Shown here piece after piece: positions 40,301 to 48,826 of a DNA stretch of 64,000 nt. Position 1 is the first letter of the stretch. Each line of letters begins with the position of its first letter. Source of the DNA: Candidatus Acetothermia bacterium (GTDB taxonomy: Bacteria; Bipolaricaulota; Bipolaricaulia; RBG-16-55-9; DRXL01). Location: assembly GCA_016179105.1 (NCBI GenBank), contig JACOSB010000054.1:1-64000 (forward strand), given 5' to 3'. The notes under the pieces are model-generated. The model had not been told where the DNA came from, did no database searches, and worked only from the letters and a program-made list of their open reading frames with translations. The position numbers were made by a program, and so were the translations under genes.

Positions 40301-40670
40301 TGATTTCCCCTTATTTTAATCCTTACATTTATACTTCAACATTTCCCTTAGTGCCAATTTTGTCTCAATTCACCCGTAATTTCGCTGGCAAATGTCCATG
40401 AGGCAAGAGAAGTCTGCTAGGTCGCCGTTCGCTGGATGTTTATTTGGCTAAAATTGGAAGCGAAGAGTCCCCGGACTTTTGCAGCAAAGCTGCAATCGCT
40501 GGCTTTGCCTCAAATGTCAAGGTTTTGGCCTACTTTTGGGGCAAGTGACAAATCTGCCTCAAAAGTCGCTGTGATCCGTAGCTCATAGATGGATTGTATC
40601 AGAACACAAAGGTTATGGCACAGCACTTTGCACAAGACTATATTGATTATGAAGCCTCAGAAGAGAAAAG
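40301..40670. other. Intergenic stretch with a direct repeat
   Basis: I see no gene in these 370 bases. Its main feature is the 26-base sequence at 40475-40500, which recurs at 41988-42013. Short partial copies (ACTTTTGGGGCAAG near 40532, GCTTTGCCTCAAA near 40502) suggest it has been rearranged. A promoter for the minus-strand gene at 40300 should lie in its left part. Confidence 0.5.
40475..40500. repeat. Left direct repeat framing the three-gene cassette
   Basis: ACTTTTGCAGCAAAGC then TGCAATCGCT. A copy with three differences in 26 bases stands at 41988-42013, in the same orientation and beyond the far end of the three genes 40671-41940. Confidence 0.8.
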
Positions 40671-41096
40671 TCATTGTTTCGATCTTTTCAATATTTTTAC
40701 CACATTCCCGTATGCTGGCCCTTCTAATGCCTGCAAGGTACTATGTTCAATATCTACGTTTTTGCCTAGCTTACTTGCCCAAATCCCTGAACCCAATTGC
40801 CTAGCCATATGAGTTGGCATACCATTATTCCTGGCATAAATTGCAACTTTTTCGTAACCTTCTTCTAATGAAGCATTTTCACAGGGAATATACCTAAGAG
40901 TTCTAAAGGCTTGTATAAAACTTTCCACTGTCGTTTGTCGGCGAATACCGTCTGGCCAATAGGCTCTTGTTGGCCACCACCATCTGTGGGTTTCTCCAGC
41001 AGCATAGGCAACACAGTTGTAGTAATGAGATTCTTCGCTCGCTACCTTCCACTGGGCATTCTGCAATTGCGGGAATTCACTGAAATCCAAACTCAT
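40671..41096 (-). CDS. DUF7689-like protein of the three-gene cassette
   Basis: A 141-residue protein read from the ATG at 41096, which overlaps the upstream stop (TGATG). Seen: YYNCVAYAAGETHRWWWP with a conserved-looking Cys, then YWPDG, EEGYEKVAIYARNNGMPTH, ARQLGSGIWASKLGK and DIEHSTLQALEG. The C..H..D/E..H pattern (Cys near 31, His in PTHMARQL) suggests a cysteine-peptidase-like or papain-like fold. I recall this sequence type from hypothetical proteins of the DUF7689 group; the activity is unknown. It is the last gene of the cassette. Confidence 0.7.
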   Translation of the reverse strand: MSLDFSEFPQLQNAQWKVASEESHYYNCVAYAAGETHRWWWPTRAYWPDGIRRQTTVESFIQAFRTLRYIPCENASLEEGYEKVAIYARNNGMPTHMARQLGSGIWASKLGKNVDIEHSTLQALEGPAYGNVVKILKRSKQ

Positions 41097-41545
41097 CAAT
41101 AACCGTGCTGTTGACCCCACCTCAGCCATGCTTCGGTCATTTTCCTAATATCTCCTAGATCACCAGGGTCAACGGGGTCATCTCCTGTTATTGCTTCCAA
41201 CGCGGCAAACCAATGATCTGGACGTTCTTGCAGTTCCTTTAATAAGAAAGGAATCGCTGGGATTCCAATCGTTATTATCGCTTGATAACAAGGGTGTGAA
41301 ATCATCTCGTCAATCGAGGAAGTAAATTTAACCTCTTCGCGCCATTGCCCTGCTAAGTAGTTCAATGTTTGGAATATTGCCTGTTGGGAAAAAATGTAAG
41401 ACAATTTCTTAATGGATGAATTATCCGATTGACTCCGAGAAGCTTGCCATGCTTGCACACGGGAATCCGTACTATCCGTGCGTGTCACAGCATAATCAAT
41501 ACTATTAGTACCTGTTACAGCATAATCAACGACTTCCATAATCAT
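41096..41545 (-). CDS. HEAT-like helical protein of the three-gene cassette
   Basis: A 149-residue protein. The second half reads HPCYQAIITIGIPAIPFLLK, then ELQERPDHWFAALEAITGDD, resembling one or two HEAT-type repeats. It ends with AWLRWGQQHGY, a tail I recall from small unknown proteins in many bacteria. The N-terminal 40 residues include a repeated DYAVTGTNS/DYAVTRTDS motif, which may be recent slippage. The start overlaps the upstream stop (ATGA) and the end overlaps the next start (TGATG). Function unknown. Confidence 0.7.
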   Translation of the reverse strand: MIMEVVDYAVTGTNSIDYAVTRTDSTDSRVQAWQASRSQSDNSSIKKLSYIFSQQAIFQTLNYLAGQWREEVKFTSSIDEMISHPCYQAIITIGIPAIPFLLKELQERPDHWFAALEAITGDDPVDPGDLGDIRKMTEAWLRWGQQHGY

Positions 41546-41940
41546 TCCTTTTTCTGCTGTTCTTGCACTTTCAATGCTTCAAATTCGGCTACTTTTTGCA
41601 ATAACCAGTTCGCTATGACTTTAGCATCAGGTGCACTCATCACAACTCCGACTTGAAACTCTCTAGTTATATCTACAGTTCCAGGGGTCTTTGTCTGAGT
41701 AATCTGTTCACCCAAGCCACCGCCCTCTGTTACTTTTCTGATTTCTTCCTTTGGGGCGGTGGCATACTCTATGAAAAAATCACATTTCAGACCTTGTGCA
41801 GTAACTCCTCCGTAAACCCCAGTTGCTGCTATAACTCTATAATCATTTGCCATCTTGTAAGTGAATCTTACTTTATCGGGTAGTTTACCAATAGACTCTG
41901 CCACAAGTTCCTTTCTCAAGTAGATGTCAAGTATATTCAT
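41542..41940 (-). CDS. Unknown protein, first gene of the three-gene cassette
   Basis: A 132-residue protein with YKMANDYRVIAATGVYGGVT, QGLKCDFFIEYATAPKEEI and REFQVGVVMSAPDAKVIANW. The pattern (residue of type GxxGGxTxxG followed by FxxE and then a C-terminal helix LLQKVAEFEALK) matches small bacterial proteins of unknown function that I have seen in accessory regions. It overlaps the next gene by four bases. A direct repeat lies 48 bases upstream of its start. Confidence 0.65.
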   Translation of the reverse strand: MNILDIYLRKELVAESIGKLPDKVRFTYKMANDYRVIAATGVYGGVTAQGLKCDFFIEYATAPKEEIRKVTEGGGLGEQITQTKTPGTVDITREFQVGVVMSAPDAKVIANWLLQKVAEFEALKVQEQQKKE

Positions 41941-41987
41941 TCTACTATACCCAGACTTTTACATCAAAGTCACGAAAAATTTCGCAT

Positions 41988-42013
41988 ACTTTTGAGGCAA
42001 AGCCGCAATCGCT
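41988..42013. repeat. Right direct repeat framing the three-gene cassette
   Basis: ACTTTTGAGGCAAAGC then CGCAATCGCT matches 40475-40500 at 23 of 26 positions in direct orientation. It lies upstream of the first cassette gene and 52 bases before the MFS promoter. Confidence 0.8.
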
Positions 42014-42064
42014 CAAATAAATAAGTAAATTATGCTTATTTTAAGATATTTATAAACAAAAGTA

Positions 42065-42093
42065 TTGACAAATTATATTTGCTGTGCTATACT
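42065..42093 (+). promoter_or_regulatory. Sigma70-type promoter of the MFS gene
   Basis: TTGACA at 42065-42070 and TATACT at 42088-42093 are 17 bases apart. The MFS start codon lies 33 bases beyond the -10 element, with AAAGGAGGG between. Confidence 0.75.
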
Positions 42094-42125
42094 TAGGCCG
42101 CAGATCCGCCAAAGGAGGGTTCACC

Positions 42126-43481
42126 ATGAACGCGACAAAAACTTTTAAGAGACTTGCCAGCTCTCTGCGCCAATTCACTACTCCTTCCGTCGAACGAGAA
42201 GCCACGGGCTTGACTGGTTACATCCAAAAAATAAAGCTCTTCAGCTACAACGCGCGGCTCTATCTTCTTCACGTGATCGGGATGGACCTGATCCACGGCA
42301 CCTGGGATGTGATCTTCAATCTCTACTTGCTCGCGGCTGGTTTTGGCGTCGATTTTATCGGCTTACGCATTTTAATCAGCGGAGTCTCGCGCTCGATCGC
42401 CGCGATCCCGATGGGCTGGGTCTCAGATCGCATCGGGCGCAAAGCCGGGTTTATTCTGGGAGATGGCATCGGCGCAGCCATAGCCCTTGTCCAGATTATG
42501 ACCGTGAACCCCGCTGTCTTGCTCGTCGCTCCGGTGATTGGGAGCTTCTTTGGTGCGTTGCACGAGGTCACCGAGCCGGCCTTCATGGCCGAGAACAGCG
42601 AGAAGCGCGAGCGTGTTCATCTCTTCAGCGTCTCGGATGGCCTGCGTACGCTCTCGGCGATGGTTGGTAGTCTGATCGCTGGCTTCTTGCCCCTCTGGGT
42701 CGCGAATGCGTTTGGTTTTAACAAACTCGATGCCTATCGCATCGCGACGTTCATCGGCATCGCCTGGTGGTTCCTCTCGCTCGCTCCTGCGGTGATGTTG
42801 CGAACATATCAGCGACCTGAAACTGTGTTGAACACTAAGCACCCGAAAGGTTTCTCGGCGCTCTGGAAGAACGTGAAGAATCCAATACTTATCGCGCGGT
42901 TTGTGACGGTCGATGCTCTCATCGCGCTCGGCGCGGGCTTCGTCGTCCCGCTCTTCAACGTGTTTTTCAAAGAAGGCGTGCACGCGCATGAGCACGAGAT
43001 CGGTGTCACGTTTGCGACGGGCTCCGCTTTCTTGGCGATCGCTGCCCTGCTCTCGCCTTTCGTCGTCGAACGACTTGGGAAAGTGCGGGCCGTCTTTTAC
43101 ACGCGCTTGCTCTCAGTTCCGTTCATTCTGGTGATGGCCTTCGCCCCGGAAGTCGGAGCAGACGTCGGCGCGCTCTCCGTGCTCTCGGTGGCGGGCATGG
43201 CCTACGTCGCGCGCACGATGTTCATGAATATGTCGAACCCAGCGGCCTCGGCGTTCAGCATGGAGACGCTCGATCCGGGAGAGCGTGCAACATTTATAGG
43301 ATTCTCGACAGCCGCTTATGGGGTCCTCACCGGGCTCGGAGGTTTGCTCGGCTCGCGCATGATGGACGCCGGCGATTTCCGCACGCCCTTCCTCATCATG
43401 AGCGCGATGTATTTGCTCTCGAATGTGTTCTACTGGGTCTTTTTCCGAACGCTGGAGAAAGTTTCAGAGAACAAAATTTAG
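42126..43481 (+). CDS. Major facilitator superfamily transporter
   Basis: A 451-residue inner-membrane protein with about twelve membrane segments. The MFS loop 2-3 motif appears as GWVSDRIGRKAG near residue 100, and a related loop follows in the second half (ERLGKVRAVFY near 318). An N-terminal cytosolic extension of about 40 residues precedes the first segment. The ATG at 42126 has AAAGGAGGG at the right distance and a clear promoter. Substrate is unknown; drug or metabolite efflux is typical. The gene is of chromosomal composition and starts right after the accessory island. Confidence 0.9.
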   Translation: MNATKTFKRLASSLRQFTTPSVEREATGLTGYIQKIKLFSYNARLYLLHVIGMDLIHGTWDVIFNLYLLAAGFGVDFIGLRILISGVSRSIAAIPMGWVSDRIGRKAGFILGDGIGAAIALVQIMTVNPAVLLVAPVIGSFFGALHEVTEPAFMAENSEKRERVHLFSVSDGLRTLSAMVGSLIAGFLPLWVANAFGFNKLDAYRIATFIGIAWWFLSLAPAVMLRTYQRPETVLNTKHPKGFSALWKNVKNPILIARFVTVDALIALGAGFVVPLFNVFFKEGVHAHEHEIGVTFATGSAFLAIAALLSPFVVERLGKVRAVFYTRLLSVPFILVMAFAPEVGADVGALSVLSVAGMAYVARTMFMNMSNPAASAFSMETLDPGERATFIGFSTAAYGVLTGLGGLLGSRMMDAGDFRTPFLIMSAMYLLSNVFYWVFFRTLEKVSENKI

Positions 43482-43526
43482 TGAGCGGGCTGGCAAGCTT
43501 TCTCCTAGGTAATATAATGTCTGACC

Positions 43527-43550
43527 GTAGGGGCGAGGTTACTTCGCCCC
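43527..43550. repeat. GTAGGGGCG-family palindrome
   Basis: GTAGGGGCGAGGT / ACTTCGCCCC, partly degenerate at its right end, lies between the MFS gene and the membrane protein gene that starts at 43564. Confidence 0.8.
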
Positions 43551-43563
43551 ACACAAATCCAGT

Positions 43564-44184
43564 ATGAATGAAGAATTGCCGACGACCCAGAAGATCAGTT
43601 TAGAGCGATACCTCCCGAGGATTTTCTGGAGCTTGCTCATTGGCGCACTGGTCGGGAGCGTCGGCGGTTTTCTCATTATTTTCTACTTCGCAAAAAATAT
43701 CTGGTGCTACATCGGCGCATTAGTCGGCGGGGCACTAGGTGCTCTGCAAGTCGCGCGCATCTTGGCCTCGATGCTCAATCTCAATGAGCAACAGCTCTAT
43801 CATGGAGAGAACATCACCGGGCAATGGATCCGTCTGTACTGGCTTCTCAACTCGCACTTCTTGCTCGCCATGTATGGCGTCGTCGTCGGCTTCGTGCTCT
43901 CTTTGGGGCTCATGGTCTACGATACGTACAATTTGCCTCTTGTAAAAGGACAAGCCAAGGTAGTCAACGCTGAACTCGATCAAGAAGCTGCCTACCGGAG
44001 CGACGAATTCAAGGGGCGCGTTTATATAATCACTGTTCAAATGGGAACAGCTAAGCTAAACTATCACGTTGATATCGAGACTTACGACCGTACGCGCGTG
44101 GAAGATATAGTGCAGATCGCTTACACCGAAAGTCGACTCTTCCACATCGTTCAGCTGCGTGACGTACACAAAGCATCTCAATAA
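43564..44184 (+). CDS. Membrane protein of unknown function
   Basis: A 206-residue protein. Three membrane segments are visible: FWSLLIGALVGSVGGFLIIF, WCYIGALVGGALGALQV, and FLLAMYGVVVGFVLSLGLMV. A C-terminal region of about 75 residues follows with alternating strands (KAKVVNAELD-like, VYIITVQMGTAKLNYHVDI). It resembles DUF3592-type layouts (membrane hairpin plus a small beta domain), but I cannot confirm a family. There is no obvious ribosome site; the start lies 14 bases after the palindrome. Confidence 0.7.
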   Translation: MNEELPTTQKISLERYLPRIFWSLLIGALVGSVGGFLIIFYFAKNIWCYIGALVGGALGALQVARILASMLNLNEQQLYHGENITGQWIRLYWLLNSHFLLAMYGVVVGFVLSLGLMVYDTYNLPLVKGQAKVVNAELDQEAAYRSDEFKGRVYIITVQMGTAKLNYHVDIETYDRTRVEDIVQIAYTESRLFHIVQLRDVHKASQ

Positions 44185-44225
44185 ATTTCTTCATTGATTG
44201 TTGGCAGATTCTAGCATTCAGGGTG

Positions 44226-45933
44226 ATGAGCGATTTCTAATACGACCGATGTAGCCATCGTGGGCGGTGGCGTGGCGGGAGCTTATATTGCTTGGCGCTT
44301 GGGCACAGCGACACTCCAGGAGTTAGACCCAGGGTTCGCCCGCGTGCCGAACGAAACTTCTCTGTATGAATTACTCAAGGAGCGTTCCGGAAGATTAAGA
44401 ATTCACTTGTACGAACAGAGCGATCGGATCGGTGGCCGCCTGCATTCGTTACGCGTTCGAGGCATGCCCGACGTGCGCGCCGAACTGGGAGGCATGCGCT
44501 ATCATTCGACACATCAGATGGTCGCGGGATTAGTGAAACAATTGGGCTTGGTTCCCAAGCCCTTCCCCACAGGAGATAAGAATAATCTTTTCTATTTACG
44601 CCGTCACCGTTTACGCTCCAAAGACCTTCTGAACGCAAATTCAGCTCTCTATCGATTAGCGCCTCACGAGAGAGCTAAGGCACCTGCTGATTTGATCTTG
44701 CACGCGATCGAGAGGATCATTGGCGATGCGCGAAGATTTTCTGGAGAAACTGAGACAGTTTGGAAGAGACGGTGGGAACGGCTCAGACGAGAAGCGCAGT
44801 TGGAGAATAAAAGGCTCTATGAGCTTGGCTTCTGGGATGTGCTCGCGAACCTCTTGAGCAGCGAGGGTTATCAGTTTGTGCTGGATGCGGGAGGCTACTC
44901 GCCCTTCCGCAAAAATTGGAATGCCGCCGAGGCGATTTACTGGTTTCTCGCCGATTTTCTGGCCGAAGAAACCGAAGAAGCTCTGGGGTATCAGACCCTG
45001 GAAAAGGGATTTGACCGACTTCCGCAGACGCTCGCCGAGAATTTTAAGAACTTTCCGAATGCGCACATATTTTTGAGACACAAGCTGGTCTCATTCAAGC
45101 AAGACCCACTCAATCCAAGGGTCATCAAACTCTACTTCGAAGATCTTGAGCATCATCACACTGTCCAAGTCAATGCATATCATCTGATTCTCGCGATGCC
45201 TCAACGAGCCCTCAAACTCTTGGACCAACGCAACAACTTCTTCGACTCTGAGCAACTCCAGCGTGATTTGGATTCTGTTATCGCTGAGCCCGCGATGAAG
45301 CTCTTTCTCGCTTACAAAACCCCTTGGTGGCACGCTCTGAAAATACACTCTGGTAGCTCGATCACGGACCTGCCTATCCGACAAACGTACTACTTTGGGG
45401 CGCAATCGGAAGCAAGCCCAACTGAGAAAGACAACTCAAATTCTTTGTTGCTCGCCGTCTATAACTACGGTGATATACGCGGAGTTTGGGGAAAATTTTT
45501 TGAAAAGTCTAACTCGCCTGCTCAAGGGCTTTTCGAGATTGACAAGACCGTAGAGCCCGGCTATCCCGATCGACTCGAAAGAGACCATCTGCCCACGAGA
45601 GCGCTCGTGCAAGCCGTCCAAGCTCAGCTCAAAGAAGTGCACGGTCTCGCGTCCGACGTACCGGAGCCCTACACGGCGCTCGTGCAGGACTGGGGGAAAG
45701 ATCCATACGGCGGGGCTTGGCACTTGTGGAAGACCGGAGCAAAATCTTTTGAAATCATTCCACGCATAAGACATCCATATCCTCATCGCAACGTCTACAT
45801 CTGTGGCGAAGCGTATTCGACCGAGCACGCCTGGGTCGAAGGGGCGCTCATCTCGGCGGAGAATGTGCTTGAGAAAATTTTGGGGTTGAAAAGACCAAAC
45901 TGGTTGTCCGATGATTACTATCTCGGACCTTAA
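44226..45933 (+). CDS. FAD-dependent amine oxidase-like protein with apparent N-terminal frameshift
   Basis: A flavoprotein of about 565 residues. Seen: the dinucleotide-binding segment DVAIVGGGVAGAYIAWRL, the second FAD motif YEQSDRIGGRLHSLRVRGMP, GGMRYHSTH, and the C-terminal FAD box YICGEAYSTEHAWVEGALIS, as in flavin monoamine oxidases. Odd: the best start, ATG 44226, reads M-S-D-F then TAA. Removing one T from the run at 44234-44236 joins it in frame to SNTTDVAIVGGG. The next standard start (GTG 44260) lies inside the FAD-binding strand. So the gene has a true frameshift or a sequencing error. It is preceded by GGGTG rather than a clear ribosome site. Confidence 0.85.
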
Positions 45934-46198
45934 CCGAGCTTGCCCAGCCAAACCGATCAGCACAAACAGAGCTAAAAAATTTGAACCAACTCACCTACGT
46001 GTCGCCCTCAAGAGACACGCGTCTCATCTCGAAGGCCTCAAAGTAATAACGCTTTTGTAATCAGTATTATCGCTGTTTTGCTCTCTGATCGCGTACGCTG
46101 CTGGCTGTGAGAATGTACGGGTCGATCGGCGGAGGTTTTGCCTTCTCTCTTTTGCATAGCCGCTACGTCGATCTTGCCCCAAAATTCAAGGAGAAGCG

Positions 46199-48568
46199 AT
46201 GAGATTTTTCAATCTGATTCACGCCAGAAGGAAGGTCGATATGAGATTCATTGCGGCGAGTTTTATGGTTTTTGCGGCAGTGTTCGCAGTGGGGATGATG
46301 GGATCGGATGCGCAGGCACAGACCACGCCCGCGTTTGCTTCTCCTTCCGGGTGCCGGACGACAACCCTCAAAAATACGTTGCTTTTCACCCAGGCCCGCA
46401 CGGGCAACCCCGGGGACACGAGCGTTGTCGTCGGCGCGTACACCGTCACCGACGATGACCCCGAAGTCCAGGACACCGGATCGGTCGAGAACGCCAACTG
46501 CAACCCGGCTAGTTCTTCTGATGGCCATCCCACGCACGTCACGTCCATCACCGTCACGCTGGCGGGCGGCGACCTCGTCGCGGCCGACGTGCGCGCCGTA
46601 AAACTTCATCTCGACGGCAACCAAGATGGATTCATTCAAGCAGGCCAAGATCAACAGATCGGAAACGATCTGCCGGGTACGTGTTTATTCACGGAATGCG
46701 TCTTCAATTTCGGCCGCTCGACCCCGCTCTTCAGCGTCCACGATACTCAGACAGAGTCGCAAACGGCGACGGTCACTGAAAATCCCTCCGAGGCGTTCAT
46801 TATCTCGGTCGATCTTGGACCCAACGCGCGCGCGGGTGCCAATCTGATGATCAACGTGATGGCCGAGTCCAACGACATCGTCGTCCGCGGAGTAGATTCG
46901 GTCAGCTCCGACTTTAACGATACTTTTCGGAGCCAAACTTCTAATATCATTCTGAATAGTCTCACGGGCGGAGACAGTTTTGTCTTACGAGGAGTTAACA
47001 ACGGCAGCGGCAATCCCGAGACGGGCATGAGGTCTGTCGAGTTTGATGGGCTTCTCACGCGCTTCCGCGACCAGAAGATCGTTCCGGGAACACGTGAGAC
47101 TATCGCGGCCATGATCTATGTCTGCGAAGGAGGAACGCCTGTCACTCCCTCGGTCGTTATCTTGCCCGCGATCGCCAAGAGCGATCCGACCATCGCTGGT
47201 TATCCCGATGTGCTTGCTTGTATCACTTCTTCTATCCCCGATACGATCGGCACGCGGTTGCTGCGCGTGCGCGTGGGCGTGAGCGGAAATTCGGGTGCGG
47301 TCGGCACGATGAGGCTTTACGACGACGCCAACGACAACGGTGTTCTGTTCGAGGGCGGCGAGCTCGTGCTGAGCGCTAATCCTGTGGGTGGGGTTGCCAT
47401 CTTCGGTTCGCTCAACAACCCCTTGCTCTCTGGCACGCGCCCGAACGCCGAGCCCGCTCCGGGCGTATACGCCCCGCAAACCGGCCCTAACGTGACGCTC
47501 TGTGACTCTACTCAGGACAATCCCAAGCCGGGAGGTGCTTCGAAGGGTTGCCCACACTTACTGGTCTTCACCTTCGATGTCAACAGCAACGCCCAACCCG
47601 GCGACGTGAATTTTGACATCGTACTGGACGTGGGCAACTTGCCGGGCGAGGGCACCGAGTCGGCCACGGCCTCATCGAACTTGATCAGCACGGCCTCCAC
47701 CCGCAGCAAAGTGACGATCGAAGCCCGCGAAATCATCACTCAACAAAAATCCCTATTGAAACTGACCGCGGAGCATTCGGGCAATCCCAATGTCATTGAA
47801 GACGATGACATCTTCTGGGCGATGAGAAAGTGGACGAACAACGAGCCGCTCAATGACGACAATCTCAAAATCACAGACGGCGATATGCTCACGGCCGTTC
47901 GTTATTGGTCCGATGGAACGAGCATCGCTGCAGCTACTCTTGGCGACAAGCGCTTTGGCACTCTGGCTACGTCTTTCGCAGTCAGCCAAAAAACGAGCGC
48001 TGTCACGGTCGCTCCGGGCGAGTCATTTTTAGTGACAACAACCATCGAGGGCAAGAGCGTGAACGGTCTCTTGATGAGCCCAAACTTACCCGATGGCTGG
48101 ACGGTCACGTCCGTGAAGAAGATAGATGCTGCTTTTAACGGGAGCGGTTGGCTCTGGTTAAATCTGAACGGGAAGATAACAGTTACCTACAAAGTGATAG
48201 TACCTGCTAGCGCGAAAAACGGCCTCTACACAATCGGTGGACAACTGAAAGTTGCGTCTCCGGCTTATGAAGCAGCGATGAAGAAGATCATCGTGAGAGT
48301 GGCGGGTGATCCCGTGGCTCTAAAAGTGAATGAGATTCACTTAAGCAATGGCGAGTTCATCGTCGAGGGTGCAGGCATCAGCAGCACGAGCATTGAGCTC
48401 TTCAGCTTGAGCGGCGCAAAGCTTTTTGCTGGCTCCGCTGAGGGCAATCGTGTCATGCTGAGCAACGCTGGCAGTCTAGCGAATGGCGTTTATTTGTATC
48501 TGGTGACGATCAGGGGTACAGACGGCACATTGATTCGGCGGTTCAACAAACTCATCGTCCGACATTAA
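46199..48568 (+). CDS. Secreted protein with dockerin-like motifs and C-terminal sorting-like domain
   Basis: A 789-residue exported protein; AAGGAGA precedes the ATG, and the signal peptide ends near DAQAQ. Residues about 50-500 contain beta-rich domains with aspartate-rich turns (LHLDGNQDGFIQAGQD near 140, and LYDDANDNGVLFEGGE near 377, which recall calcium-binding loops). Near 545-585, DDDIFWAMRKW and DGDMLTAVRYW form two dockerin-like halves, a possible protein-binding module. After a beta domain to about 705, the C-terminal domain has LFSLSGAKL, LANGVYLYLVTIRG and ends RFNKLIVRH. It lacks the cysteine-bounded domain of the other members. A strong terminator follows. Confidence 0.8.
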   Translation: MRFFNLIHARRKVDMRFIAASFMVFAAVFAVGMMGSDAQAQTTPAFASPSGCRTTTLKNTLLFTQARTGNPGDTSVVVGAYTVTDDDPEVQDTGSVENANCNPASSSDGHPTHVTSITVTLAGGDLVAADVRAVKLHLDGNQDGFIQAGQDQQIGNDLPGTCLFTECVFNFGRSTPLFSVHDTQTESQTATVTENPSEAFIISVDLGPNARAGANLMINVMAESNDIVVRGVDSVSSDFNDTFRSQTSNIILNSLTGGDSFVLRGVNNGSGNPETGMRSVEFDGLLTRFRDQKIVPGTRETIAAMIYVCEGGTPVTPSVVILPAIAKSDPTIAGYPDVLACITSSIPDTIGTRLLRVRVGVSGNSGAVGTMRLYDDANDNGVLFEGGELVLSANPVGGVAIFGSLNNPLLSGTRPNAEPAPGVYAPQTGPNVTLCDSTQDNPKPGGASKGCPHLLVFTFDVNSNAQPGDVNFDIVLDVGNLPGEGTESATASSNLISTASTRSKVTIEAREIITQQKSLLKLTAEHSGNPNVIEDDDIFWAMRKWTNNEPLNDDNLKITDGDMLTAVRYWSDGTSIAAATLGDKRFGTLATSFAVSQKTSAVTVAPGESFLVTTTIEGKSVNGLLMSPNLPDGWTVTSVKKIDAAFNGSGWLWLNLNGKITVTYKVIVPASAKNGLYTIGGQLKVASPAYEAAMKKIIVRVAGDPVALKVNEIHLSNGEFIVEGAGISSTSIELFSLSGAKLFAGSAEGNRVMLSNAGSLANGVYLYLVTIRGTDGTLIRRFNKLIVRH

Positions 48569-48579
48569 GAGGGGGTTGC

Positions 48580-48620
48580 ACGAACCCTCGGCTCTACCCG
48601 AGCCGGGGGTTCGTTTTTTT
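48580..48620 (+). terminator. Rho-independent terminator
   Basis: A stem of 15 pairs with few mismatches (ACGAACCCTCGGCTC / GAGCCGGGGGTTCGT) around a four-base loop is followed by TTTTTTT. It lies 12 bases after the stop of the secreted-protein gene. Confidence 0.9.
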
Positions 48621-48632
48621 GAGGAATGTGCT

Positions 48633-48668
48633 GTAGGGGCGAATCTTGTTGATGAGAAATCGCCCACC
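48633..48668. repeat. Degenerate GTAGGGGCG-family element
   Basis: GTAGGGGCGAATC at 48633-48645 and a partial reverse arm (AAATCGCCCACC) to 48668 enclose 13 unrelated bases. It is the most degenerate copy of the family in the window. Confidence 0.6.
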
Positions 48669-48826
48669 AGTTCACCGAATAACAAAACTACTAGCGCTCA
48701 GTAGATCATTCACTTAAAACTAAATTTTTGCTTCCACCTTTGAAATAGCTTGCTGCGTTCGATACACTTTTCTCCGTGCCCAAATCAAAAACTTTTAGGA
48801 ATTCTGCTGCTTGGAGGAATCCGATT

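Noticed and set aside
40589-40812. Two short overlapping plus-strand frames near 40.6-40.8 kb.
   Set aside because: They lie antisense to the DUF7689-like gene, whose conserved pattern is clear.
35640-42060. An intact prophage or integrative element across the accessory island.
   Set aside because: Only a fragment of an integrase is present, there are no phage structural genes, and no matching attachment sites at both ends were seen.
46138-46458. Frame of 106 codons at the start of the secreted protein at 46199.
   Set aside because: It is a shifted frame over the signal peptide region, while the 789-residue frame has a ribosome site and recognisable tail.
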